This document shows, piece by piece, positions 54,081 through 64,000 of a stretch of DNA of 64,000 nt (position 1 is its first letter; each line of letters starts with the position of its first letter). The position numbers and the translations under genes were made by a program. The DNA comes from Rhizomys pruinosus (taxonomy: Eukaryota > Chordata > Mammalia > Rodentia > Spalacidae), in the NCBI GenBank assembly GCA_009823505.1, contig VZQC01005710.1, positions 2,416,035 to 2,480,034 of the forward strand. The letters are read 5' to 3'. The notes under the pieces were generated by a model. The model did not search any database, was not told where the DNA came from, and saw only the letters and a list, made by a program, of their open reading frames with translations.

Positions 54081-56789
54081 TGTGAGTGGCAGTGGCTAGA
54101 GAACGAAGCTGCTCCTCGGCGCCAAGATCATCGCCATGAGAACCCTGCTGCTCGCTGCAGCTTCCGCTGCTTTTCTTGGTGACCCAGAGACAAAGAACCA
54201 AGACTAAGATTCCAGGACTTGGGAGCGAAGGCAAAGGACAGTTTCATTCAGCTGTCTGGGAATACAGCCCTCTGGGTTCTCCATGTGGAGGGGGAGTAGC
54301 CTCAACAGGATATCCCAGAGACTGTGGGCACACAGACACACAACCCGTGGCTGTTCTGTGTGGCTAAGCAGGCACTGTGTGATATCTGTGGAGCCCGCCC
54401 TGCAGATTTCACACTGCTCCCCAGCTGGAGACTATTTTCCTCTGTCCCAGAGAGGGGACAGCTCTGGAGGGCACCATCCAACTATGAGGGTCACTGGGGA
54501 CCAGGAGATGGCATTAGTCACTATCCTTAGGAAAGGTCTAGAATGGTGGCGTTGTTCAGTAGAGATTTCACATGAGCCATGTATACACATTTACATGTTC
54601 TAAAATCTGCATTTTTGGAGTTGAAAAATAAAGTGAAATTATTTTTAATGTATTTGATTGCAAGCAATCTATCCAAAATATCGTTATTATTCCATGTACC
54701 ATACAGAAAAAAAATCACTAGTGATATGCTTGTGTGCGTGCGCGCATGTGTGCATGTGTATGTTTGTGTGTGTATGCTATTTTAGAAATTCACTGTGTAT
54801 TCTTTGCATGACATAACTCAGTTTGCACGGCCCATGCTGATAATGTTCATCGGCTGTGTGGTGAGGGCTCCCAGAGGACGGAGCCCGAGACTGGGAACAA
54901 GGGACTTCTGTGTTCTCTCCTCCATCCTTCAGCTCTGGTAGTTGTTCGTGTGGCCTCCAACAGTGATCCCTGGCAAATATTCCAAGGAAGCTGGCTTATG
55001 CAGACAGTTATGTGTGGTTATGGTTTGTGGTTGGGGCCAGGCAGAAGCCGGGAGAGGACTCGGGAAGAATTGTATGAATGAAAGCAGAATAGATGTGACA
55101 GATAGTGGCGGGGGTCCAAGGGTCTGAAAACCTTCCCACCACTTCTGAGGGAATTCCCAGGGGCTGCAGGAATGGTCTAGGCTGAAGTCCTAAATGATGG
55201 AATCTTCTAGAACAAGACTCTCCCATCTTGCATCAGGTCTTGGAAGCACTGGACAGTCCAAACTAGAAGCATCCTGGAAAGGGGAAGGCGGGAGAACTTG
55301 GCTTCATTCATTTCCAATGGAAAGTTAATTGCTTTGGGGGAAGTTATTTCCAGCCAGATGAGGACCACACAGTGGTAAAAAACAAAAACTGAAAAACACT
55401 GCCCTCGGATAGCTGTCTGCTTTTCTGAGACTGATGGACGTTGAAGGCAACCCATGGCAGCGCCATTGTTTACATTGACAGCTTAACAGCAGGCTTGAAG
55501 GAAGAAGAAGTTTCGATGGCAGTGGGGAGCTGTAAACACTTAATCCATCACAGAAACTTAGGGAGAACCAGGCGCCATGAAGCCAGACCGACCAAGCCCT
55601 TAATTGTTGGCAATTCCCTGTCTCGGGTGCCCTCGCCTGCACTCAGTGGACACCAGCACAGAGGAACATTTATGCAAAGACCATCAATGGTGGGAGGATA
55701 CATCAGAGGGTGTGGTGGCATCTGTTCCTTGGAAATATGAGAAATATGATGGATATTCACCTGTCTATGGTGCTTATCTCATTTATTCAAATTAACCAGT
55801 GCCTAGAGCTGGAAAGAAATGGGTTGGATTCAGACAAAGATGAATTACAGTTAAAATGGAAATTACAACACAAAAAACCATTATCATCAGACCACTGGGA
55901 TTTTATTAGCTAATCACGGCTGTGATATTGGACTTCTGAGATGTTGTTTTGATTGAATTTTCACCTTGTATTCATAAGGACCTGTCAGGGTAGTGCTCGG
56001 CAGTGCAGAGATGGGGGAATACTATAATGAGCTGTTTAATACCTTTCTATTTCCATAAAGTTTTTGTTCTGTTGCTTAAGTGCTATCAATTTCTTGAAAT
56101 TGGTACTGCTTAAAGTCATAGTATTAATCCAAAGTAGCAAAACAGCCACTGAAGACAGGGCCAAGCAGCGCCTGATCTCTCAAGATGGCTAGCTATGGCC
56201 CACCAGGAATTGTGCACTCCGGGATCTCTACTGGACAGTGCCCTGCCTGTGGAAGGAAACTTGGAGAATGCCAGGAACTACTGCCTGCCAACCTCGCCAT
56301 GCTTGGCTGTCTTTACCTGCTGCTGTCGGATTTTTTCCCTCGACTACATCCTTAGGCCTTGATTCGGATCACAGCCAGAAGTTCTGTTGTACCATCTGCA
56401 TGGTTCTCACATGTACGCTCTTGCGTCTGCAGGGAGCACCTTGCCTTCCCTGACTGCTAAACCCGGACCATCAGACTCATGTCTTCTGATGTCAGCAAGG
56501 ACACTCAGCAAGAGTTCCCTAAAGGTTCTGTTTATCAGAGAGCCCAGCAAAGCTCTTCCTAGGTCCTCCCTAGCAGGAAGACCATGCTGGAGCCTGGCAT
56601 CTAGCTAGAGATGCAGAGACAATAGCTGCCCATTGACTAATAAGAGGACCCTCCACTGATCACTGAGGAACAATTCTAAGAGGCATGCTGTGTGCTCTTT
56701 GGAGGGCACTAGGCAGTATCATGGCCACGTTCTCTTTGGTGGATATTGGGTTAAGTGAGGTTTCTGTCCATCCAGGCCTGTGATGAAAT
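54081..56789. other. Unassigned DNA, possible conserved non-coding block
   Basis: No named repeat. 55895-56110 is AT-rich and repeat-free ('ttagctaatcacggctgtga', 'ttgaaattggtactgctta'). It could be a conserved non-coding element, which only an alignment can show. A short GT-rich run is at 54726-54775. Confidence 0.4.
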
Positions 56790-57000
56790 TTCAGCGTCAG
56801 TGTAATGGTATCGAGAGGTGGTAGAACTAGGATTAGTGTAGTTCGTGAGGGACTCCGTTCTCAGGGCAGTATGTTGACATGAGGCTCTTGCTAGTGCCGT
56901 GCTCTTGGACTTTGCGTTCTCCAGAACCGTGAGCCTCTTCCCTTAATGAACTGCCCAGTCTTGGGTATTCTATTATAGCAACACAAATGAACTAAAAGGC
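56790..57000 (+). mobile_element. MST/MLT1-like LTR remnant, sense
   Basis: 'tgctcttggactttgcgttc', 'tccagaaccgtgagcctctt' and 'tattatagcaacacaaatga' fit the 3' half of an MST/MLT1 LTR ('gacttcccagcctccagaactgtgag'). Confidence 0.6.
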
Positions 57001-58461
57001 GGGTATCTTCATGCCACACGCTGCTGTTGGCATCTCATTCTTTCCCTTTTCTTTCTGGTTCCTGGCCTGACTTCCAAGACAACCGAGCTACTTATAAGTG
57101 TTTCCTATTGGCAGAGTCTTGGGGTGAAGAATACAAGCTCTGTACCCGCTAAGTCCCAAATCTCACAATTATCTTTCAATGTAAATACTGTTTTATCCCC
57201 ATTTTATAGACAAGGAAACCGAAACAGAGAGACAAAGGAGCTCACCTAACCGGGTCCGCAGCTCCATTTTGGTAAAACAGGGATTATAATCTGAGCAGGC
57301 AGGATGTAGTTCAGCTCCCCAAAATACTGTCTCCACAGTGAACTCTTTAAGGCACATAACTTTGTGCACTGTGTGCACCCCTGAGCCTCTTATCTTGAAG
57401 CTCTGAGCTCAGTCTGCAGCTTGCCGATCAGCAAGCCGGGACAGCTATGGGCCCAAATTAACATGAAGGAAGGCCTGGCCATTCCATGCCCTTAGTCTTG
57501 TCATTTTTTAGGATAATTGGAAATGGATTGAAACGCAGAGCCAGACTCCCTGCAGGCCTGGAGCTTGCTTCTCAGACAGCGCATTAGAAGCCCCCCCTTG
57601 CATTTTTCTCATGTAATGTGATATGCTGATAAAACCATTTATCATCCCTTGAGCGGGGCTGACTATCTTATTAGAGGATGGAACTGCAGGCTCTGAATGT
57701 GGCTGATCCTGACACGCTTTAATTAGGGATTAAAAAATATGGGCACTGGCTTCTCATGCAAGGTGGGGTGTGACTCCTGGAGGGTTTAACCCCTCCTACC
57801 TCAGCCCAGATTCATGATCAAAGAAATGAAAAAAAAAAAAAGGAAAAAAAGGGAAAAACCCATTCATTTGCACCTTCACTGGAAAATAGAAAGGCTGCTA
57901 CCAACAAGCTGGGAAGCTGGGGACCCTCTGCAGACTGGGGACATCAGAGGATCACCTCTTAAGGGAGGATTCACACTGGGTCATCCCAGGCCGAGACTTC
58001 ACAAATGCGCTTGATGCTGGAGTCTCCAGGTTCTGCCCTAGGACCCCAGAAGGATGCCCGCTGGATTCTCAAGATTATTTTGTTCTGTTCCAGGGGTCCC
58101 CAGAGTCTGTATCTCCCCAGAATTCCCTGGGGATCCTAGGCCACGAAGGACACAGCCTCAGCAACATGGATATGGATTTTCCTACCCTGAGGGGACCTAA
58201 AATACAGGGCCTTGAGCACTCATGCATGCAGAGCTGACATTCCACAGCCGAAGGGGGGAGGTCCTCCCCCCCCCGAGTGACTGTCATTTCTCATGGATGG
58301 TCAATGATTTCAAGATGTCTGGACTTTCAGCACCTGAGTGTGTTACTGGTCCAGCCTCCCTAGCTCTGTATTTATAAAAACAACTCTGACCTGGGTCTGA
58401 GAAGACTAAAGACAGAAGCGCCAGGCCTGTCTGTGTGGGGCTACAGGGCTTCTCAGAAATG
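57001..58461. other. Mostly unassigned DNA with a MIR
   Basis: Contains the antisense MIR at 57140-57310, an AT-rich repeat-free block at 57595-57755, an A-rich run at 57824-57856 and a C-run at 58266-58274. Confidence 0.4.
57140..57310 (-). mobile_element. MIR, antisense
   Basis: 'ccccattttatagacaagga', 'aaccgaaacagagagacaaa' and 'ttttggtaaaacagggatt' form an antisense MIR. Confidence 0.7.
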
Positions 58462-58613
58462 TTGGGCGTGGTGGCCCACACCTTTAATCCTGGCACTTGG
58501 GAGGTAGAGGCAGGCAGATCTCTGTGAGTTCAAGACCAGCCTGGTCTACAGTGTGAGTTCCAGGCCAGCTGGGGCTACAGGGAGACCCTGTCTCGAAAAG
58601 ACCAAAAAAATAA
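58462..58613 (+). mobile_element. B1 SINE
   Basis: 'gttgggcgtggtggcccaca', 'gggaggtagaggcaggcag', 'agaccagcctggtctacagt', 'gagaccctgtctcgaaaaga' and an A-rich end. Close to full length. Confidence 0.96.
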
Positions 58614-60110
58614 AGTGATGGGGTTTATACAAATATTCCTGGAAGGGGGTGATGGAGAGTGGCCTGGCTCACAGGCATTCAGAAGTGTGTGCTCGGCTTC
58701 CTAAGGAGTCATTTTCATCTGGCTTTTCTTTTTCCTCCATTCTCAACAAACCTTGAAGTTTAAAATCAAAGTAGGAGCTGTAGTGTTGTCAGGCAGAAAA
58801 AACACAGGTCAGAGTCAAGGTTGTCAGGTCCAGAACTGACAACCTACAGGCCAGCCCCAGGTTGGACCAGAGCTCAGGGTGCAGACGAGGGCAGGGTAGA
58901 CTCCTGGGTACCACTGAGACAGGGATGCTAGGAGAAAGCCAGCAATGGATCAGGTTGGCCTTCTCCGTCAGACTCGGGAGCTACAGGAGAGAAAATCACA
59001 TTGAGGTGTCAGGATGAGGAGCAATACCCTGACCATGGCGGTGTGGGGGATCTCCAGGACCCCAGGGGGAAGCAGCCCAGCCCTGGGGGAGGGGCAGCCG
59101 GGATCGGGAGGCACGCTTGGTTGGCTGCTTTTGTCTCTTCCTTCCTCCTTCCTTCTCCCCCTCTTCCTCCTGATGTCTGGGATCCTACAGCTCTCTCCGC
59201 ATGTCTGGCCTACTCTGATTCACCTTAGCGCCAGCCTGCAATGTTAGCCCAACACAGAGCAGGGAGCAACGCCTGGGTGTGGAATCTAACCACGAAGCTC
59301 CTCAGTTCTGGTACACAAGAAATACTTTCTACCATCACCTTGGCAGCTCCAGTGCAATGAAGAGAGGGAGATTTATTTTTGCTCAGACTCCAAACAAGAT
59401 GCTTCATTTCAGTGCAGGTCTTTTCTGAATTCCTGTTCCCCAAAGCATCTAGGACAAGTTTTGCCCCATTAGAGAAGGTGAGTCTGCTGGTTAACTGAGG
59501 AGACAACATGCTCAGTGCCCCCCTCCCAAGTCCATCCCTGGTTGGGATACACAGGTGTGTCAGGTTCCTGACAACCTCCAGGGCAGCTGGGTGAGGGGCC
59601 ACATGCAGCTGGGCCCAAGGCCTCTCTACAGTGCACATTAGATAAACCTCATTACCCAGAACCACAGGACCATCTCCACAGCAGAAACAGGACAGGGGCA
59701 CCATCAGGTCTTTCTTAGTGATCTAGAGAAGCCTTGGCAACAGGTAGAGGCCACAGGGGAGAGATGTGCAGCCTCAAGGGTTCTTGGGAGCTGAAAGTCT
59801 CAGATAAGGGACTAGAGCACAGGCCCAGAGAGTAGGCAGCCCAGAGCTGCTGAGCACAGCAAAGCTGTGCTAACCTTTGGTGAGGTCCGCACTGGTGCAT
59901 CTCAACATGGTGGGCAGCATCACCCTGGGGGAGTTGGCACACGGAGACAAATCAGACAGATCCTGAGGTGGTTTGCTTGGTAAGGACAGCTTCTCTTGGG
60001 AACTATGGGGATACCTTCCTTCTAAGGCTGATGATGCCCCCACAACCTAATCCCCACCCACGAGGCCCAAGTAGCCCAATGCCTCTGAGTCCTCTGCCTT
60101 ACAGTGGCTT
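58614..60110. other. Unassigned DNA
   Basis: No named repeat. It includes the open reverse-strand stretch at 59225-59942, listed separately. Confidence 0.4.
59225..59942 (-). pseudogene. Possible degraded coding remnant, unidentified
   Basis: Two adjacent reverse-strand frames, 59942-59715 (75 codons) and 59704-59225 (159 codons), lie in different frames and are separated by one stop and a shift. The longer one has a fairly balanced composition with a Leu/Val/Ala-rich rhythm (for example 'AKLVLDALGNRNSEK', 'AAKVMVESISCVPEL') that loosely recalls helical-repeat proteins. I do not recognise the family, see no poly(A) tail or target duplication, and cannot exclude chance. Confidence 0.2.
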
Positions 60111-60480
60111 TTGTCTATATCTATTATCTATCTGTCATTGTCTATCATCTATCATCTGTCTATGGTCATATATCTATCTATCATCTACTTATCACTTACT
60201 TTTTATCTATTATCTATCATCTATCGGTATCACCTATCTATATCATCTATTATCTATCATCTATCTATATCATCTATCATCATATGTCTATCATCTACCT
60301 ATCACCTACTTATTTATTATCTATCATCTGCCTATAACCCATTTTTGTCTATCATCTATGTATCCATCTATCTATCTAATCTATTATCTCCCTATCTATC
60401 ATCTATCTGTGTATCATCTATCTGTGTATATCTATATATACCTATCCTATCATCTATTTGATCTACCTCTGTCTAGATTG
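60111..60480. repeat. Compound (TATC)n/(CTAT)n microsatellite
   Basis: About 370 bp of imperfect TATC/CATC/TGTC tetranucleotides with no perfect run over about six units. The Tyr/Leu/Ser-rich frames at 59968-60525 are repeat translation. Confidence 0.95.
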
Positions 60481-61048
60481 TTAATTCTCACATATATACA
60501 AGTCATGTTCTACATTCTTCATTAAATACTTATGCATTTATGTGTAGTAATATATTCAATGTATAAGGTGTCTGTAAAGCACAACACAAGCTCTCACAGA
60601 AAGCCACTATTTTCCAAGTGTGAAAAAAGAGAAGAATAATCAATCAATTCTGGTGGTTTTAGATCTCTTCCATTGGCACCACTAGCTCACATTCGAGTTT
60701 CTGGACAGAGAGCTTGTGATCTGGGCACGCGTGAAGTCGGCAGCTGCCCTGTCAAGATGAGTCTGATCTCAAGATGCAGAAAGGCTGGTAGCTTGGCTGT
60801 GCTCTGTCGAGACTCCCATGAAATATGGAAGTGCTGTAGCTTCACACGTCATGTCGGTGACAACTCCGTGTAATCAATTTGGTGCCATCTGATGTGGTGG
60901 CAGGTTAGATATTTAAGACATAAAAAGTTGTCCATGCCTCATGGAACACATCTGTTTAATGGCATAATTTGAATTAATTTCCAGCAATTCAGGATGAGCT
61001 CTTGGAATAGTTCTATGGTCTGCTTGACATCATCTCCAGTTTCTTCCA

Positions 61049-61050
<2 letters not shown>

Positions 61051-61090
<40 letters not shown>
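61051..61090. repeat. (TG)n microsatellite
   Basis: About 19 TG dinucleotides, pure. Confidence 0.97.
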
Positions 61091-61091
<1 letters not shown>

Positions 61092-61589
61092 TCTTAGTAG
61101 TAGTTCACTCATGCATGTACGTGCAGAGAATTTGCCCACAGAAAATGCATTGTTCATAAATTTTTATTTTTCAAATGCTTTTAGAACTACAAAAATAATG
61201 TAGAGGTGTCACACAGAGTTTCCAGATCCCTTTTCCCAACTCCCCAGATGCTCAGAGCTTACAGTAGTGCCCTCTAAGCTCATTCATGCAGAGACCTTGC
61301 TGGAGTTTTGGTCCCCAGGCACTTCTGCCCAGGGACCCTCTCAGCCTCCCTACTGGGGTCTAATTACCACGTTGCTTTCTCATCTTCCCTTAGGGACAGT
61401 TATTCATTGTCTTTCATGAACTCAAGACTGTTTTTCAGAGTACAGGCTGTTCTTTGTTTCTGTAATAGAGTGGAGCTCAGCATTCACTGCTCTAAGCCTT
61501 CTCAGACCTGTTATTGGAAGATGATGGAAATGCTTTTTGTGTCTTCGATGTACCCCATCAGCAGGTGCCGGTGCTGATGCCCAACCTTA

Positions 61590-61745
61590 GGACTGTGTCT
61601 GGAAGAGTTATTTGCCACTGTTTACTGTAATCCCATTGACTCGGGCCTTCAATTTTCTCGTCTATAAAATGGGAAGAATGCCGTTTTGTGTAAGAATGAT
61701 AATTACGATAGTGAACCCAGCACCGGGCCTGGTGGTGATGGCAGC
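61590..61745 (+). mobile_element. MIR, sense
   Basis: 'caattttctcgtctataaaa', 'tgggaagaatgccgttttgt' and 'gaacccagcaccgggcctgg' match MIR core to 3' end ('tcatctgtaaaatgggg...cctggcacatag'). Confidence 0.7.
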
Positions 61746-63809
61746 CGCCATTCTATCTCGTGCTGCATATTTGTATGTAGATAGCGAATGTGCACAGGTG
61801 TATTCTGTAACCGACATGTATGTGAACTCACATCTTGCAGCAGTTCTACTTCTTGAACCACAGATTCAGTTAGAATTTATGAAGGAAACAAGGCAAAGGA
61901 AACAAACATTCATTAAAATCTGATCATTTCTTGTTTTCACTTAATGCTGTTTTACTGAGCCATCTGGGAACAATTTATTGAAACCATAATTATGCATTAA
62001 ATATTGCAATTTGTTCCAGACCCTGTCTATGAAATACAGTATAGATATTGTTGCAGAGTCAGCACATCGAGCAGCTTTGTTGCTATTCTGTGAGACACCT
62101 CAGGGTCCACCCAGCTCCTTCCCAGCACTACTCCTAATCCAGAGAAAGGTAGAGGCTGGATTCCAGTCACCGCATCATCGTGCAGGAGACCAGCACCATG
62201 GGGAGGCATCTCTGGTGACAACAAAGGCCCTTCATGATGAGATCTGCAAAGAAAGAAGCCCAGTCGTATTGCAGTGGAGGGTCTTTGAGACACCGCAGAT
62301 GCTACAGCTACCCCAGGGGAGAAGACTTTACCCCCGCCCCCGAATTCTTACCTGCTATTAAGAAAGGACTTACCTAGCACAGCTTGGCTTCTGAGAAGCA
62401 GGTGGCTGTTCTGTGCACCCTGGGCTGGAGGTGGGGGACAGGTTAGAGGTGCGGAGGGGAGACCAGGCTCTTGGCAGATTCATTGCTGTGGACTGTGCTT
62501 GGGGCTCCAATGGGGAAACAGCCCTAAGCTTGACTTTAAGGGAAGCTTGTCAGCACTGAATACCTGCACGAAGGAGCAGAGTCCTCAAAGCTTTGGGGAG
62601 GAAGGAGTACAAAGGACCATCATATTTCTGGGTGTCTGTGATGGGCAAGAGGCTGTGAGTTAGATTGCTGTGTGCAGGTAGAAGAGAAGTGTGGATGGAC
62701 GAATGCACGCGAGCTCCATGCGGGCTTGCCTGCATTCCTGCTTCACATCCTTGGCTCTGGGCAAGGACCTAACCTCGAACTTTCCCTTCTCTCCCTGCAG
62801 GGTCATCTCCTCTCCTCTCCTCTCCCACCCACCCAGCTGTCCTGGTATCTACCTTCTGTTTCTCATCGCCACGGGACTTCAGGGATGGAAGGCGGCAGAC
62901 TCCTGGAAATGGGCACTTACTTCCCTGTTTCCCAGCATGCAGCCTGGTGGCCGTCCAGTCTGAACTCCTGGTCCTTCTGCTCAGGGGTGAGGACAAACAA
63001 GCTCATTGTGTAAATGACATTTGCATGTAGAGGTTTGTGCAAGGCCAGCAAGCCCATCCACAGAGTGGGCCCACCAGACATGCCGCTCGGTGTTGTCTGG
63101 GTCTGAGAATCTAGGTCTGGAGGGGAACAGAATGCTGGAGGACAGGGGCTGCAGCAGCCAGGGGAGCCAGACAGGGATACGAGTTAGCACTGCTCCCTCA
63201 GGGAACTGACACTGAGCCTGGGAATGGTCTGACAGGGATTCACAGTGGGGTTTCCGCCCAGTCAGGCCTGGCCAGGTCCTGTGCTTGCTGTTCTAGTTTC
63301 TACCTTTCCAGGTCAAACATTGGGTGACTGTGGATGGTGAATCCTTGACCAAGTCTTGGGTACAGTCTTGATAGCCAAGGGGACTGTGGTGTTCCACACC
63401 CCCACCGAGAGCAGTAGCCTACATCATAACCTGTACACGGCACACCTCTTTAAAAGTAAGAGGAGAAAGTCTTGATTTTGTCAAATAGCTGTGTAAGAAG
63501 AGTTTCCATGTGAACATACATACCTGTGTATATACTAGCATCGGAAAAAAAATCTAGAAAAGAACACGCCACGATAAGAGGCTATTCCGTTTGGTAATAT
63601 TTTTTCCTTTTATTTTCAACTTTTCATATAATAGTCATTAAGAAGAAAATACACTCAATACAAGCCAGGAAGAGGCGAGGATGAACCACAGAAAACACTC
63701 GAGCCGGCTCTGGTCGCCTTTTGAGGACGGTGGAGTGCTGGGACCAGCTTGGGTGTCAGATTCCTGGACTGTCCATCTTGCTTCCCTCCCTGACGGTGCC
63801 CACTCATGT

Positions 63810-63920
63810 GCATGCTGATTCATTTCCCAGTGCCTTGGTTTGTTTCCCTAACTGCAAAAGGGAACTATATTGGCCTGGTTCAGCCCTTTGCTATGATTCC
63901 TTAAAGGTCGGGTTTTGTCC
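63810..63920 (+). mobile_element. MIR remnant, sense
   Basis: 'cagtgccttggtttgtttcc' and 'ctaactgcaaaagggaact' correspond to MIR 'tgcctcagtttcctcatctgtaaaatgggg'. Confidence 0.5.
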
Positions 63921-64000
63921 TTAGGAAGTGCGTCATTACACAGTCAGTGCTAGTTGTTAACAGCAGCTGTTCATTAAACATCACCACTCAGCAAGGTGAT

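Larger units (their letters stand above)
60481..64000. other. Mostly unassigned DNA
   Basis: Contains (TG)n at 61051-61090, MIR remnants at 61590-61745 and 63810-63920, an AT-rich repeat-free block at 61925-62060, and a (CTCCT)n-like pyrimidine run at 62805-62826. The frame at 62011-62361 shows no recognisable domain. Confidence 0.4.

Noticed and set aside
59968..60525. 185-codon Tyr/Leu/Ser-rich frame resembling a membrane protein
   Set aside because: Translation of the (TATC)n microsatellite.

Overview
This window is non-coding genomic DNA from a rodent, almost certainly a muroid. The evidence is the repeat content. There are many B1 SINEs (7SL-derived, 'GGCGTGGTGG...CCTTTAATCC' heads), tRNA-derived B2/B3 SINEs ('GGGGCTGGAGAGATGG' heads), B4/RSINE1-type SINEs, rodent L1 fragments with characteristic 3' ends, and MaLR/ORR1-type LTRs. 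Older mammalian repeats (MIR, L2, old L1, MST/MLT1-like LTRs) lie beneath them. I found no convincing protein-coding exon, CpG island, tRNA or rRNA gene, CRISPR array or bacterial feature. The longest open frames sit in tandem repeats, transposons or anonymous low-complexity DNA and do not look like proteins I recognise. The species cannot be fixed from sequence alone. The B1 and B2 copies share sequence variants that differ from the mouse consensus as I remember it, which suggests a lineage other than Mus.

Layout. 1-7 kb: a B4 SINE, then an old L1 fragment in antisense (about 2.66-4.81 kb) broken by B1/B3 insertions, a GA-rich microsatellite, a small imperfect tandem duplication, and a sense L1 3' segment (5.5-6.99 kb) carrying a young B2 with a perfect 16-bp target duplication. 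7.5-7.9 kb: a 24-bp minisatellite. 8-21 kb: mostly anonymous DNA with scattered SINEs, a MaLR LTR split by a B3, an MST-like LTR split by B1 and B3, and microsatellites. 21.3-22.9 kb: an exact 47-bp direct repeat bracketing 1.5 kb that includes a SINE and old L1 sequence. 27.5-30.4 kb: the most structured part, an apparently complete antisense MaLR element (LTR-internal-LTR) bombarded by four SINEs, two of them in the same target site, with one LTR flanked by inverted internal sequence. 35.1-35.5 kb: a nearly perfect 39-bp minisatellite that seems to have arisen inside a SINE. 36-40 kb: an L1 3' end, three MaLR LTRs and a degenerate minisatellite. 42-46 kb: MIRs, SINEs, an L1 3' end with a (CAT)n tail, and an MST-like LTR split by a B4. 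49-54 kb: SINE clusters and LTRs. 54-64 kb: mostly anonymous DNA with MIRs, a (TATC)n tract, one open reverse-strand region of unknown nature near 59.2-59.9 kb, and AT-rich unique blocks that could be conserved non-coding elements.

There is no gene system to describe. What the window records is a sequence of retrotransposition events, tandem duplications and microsatellite births. All repeat family names come from memory of consensus sequences, not from a database search; the nesting, target duplications and repeat periods are read directly from the sequence.
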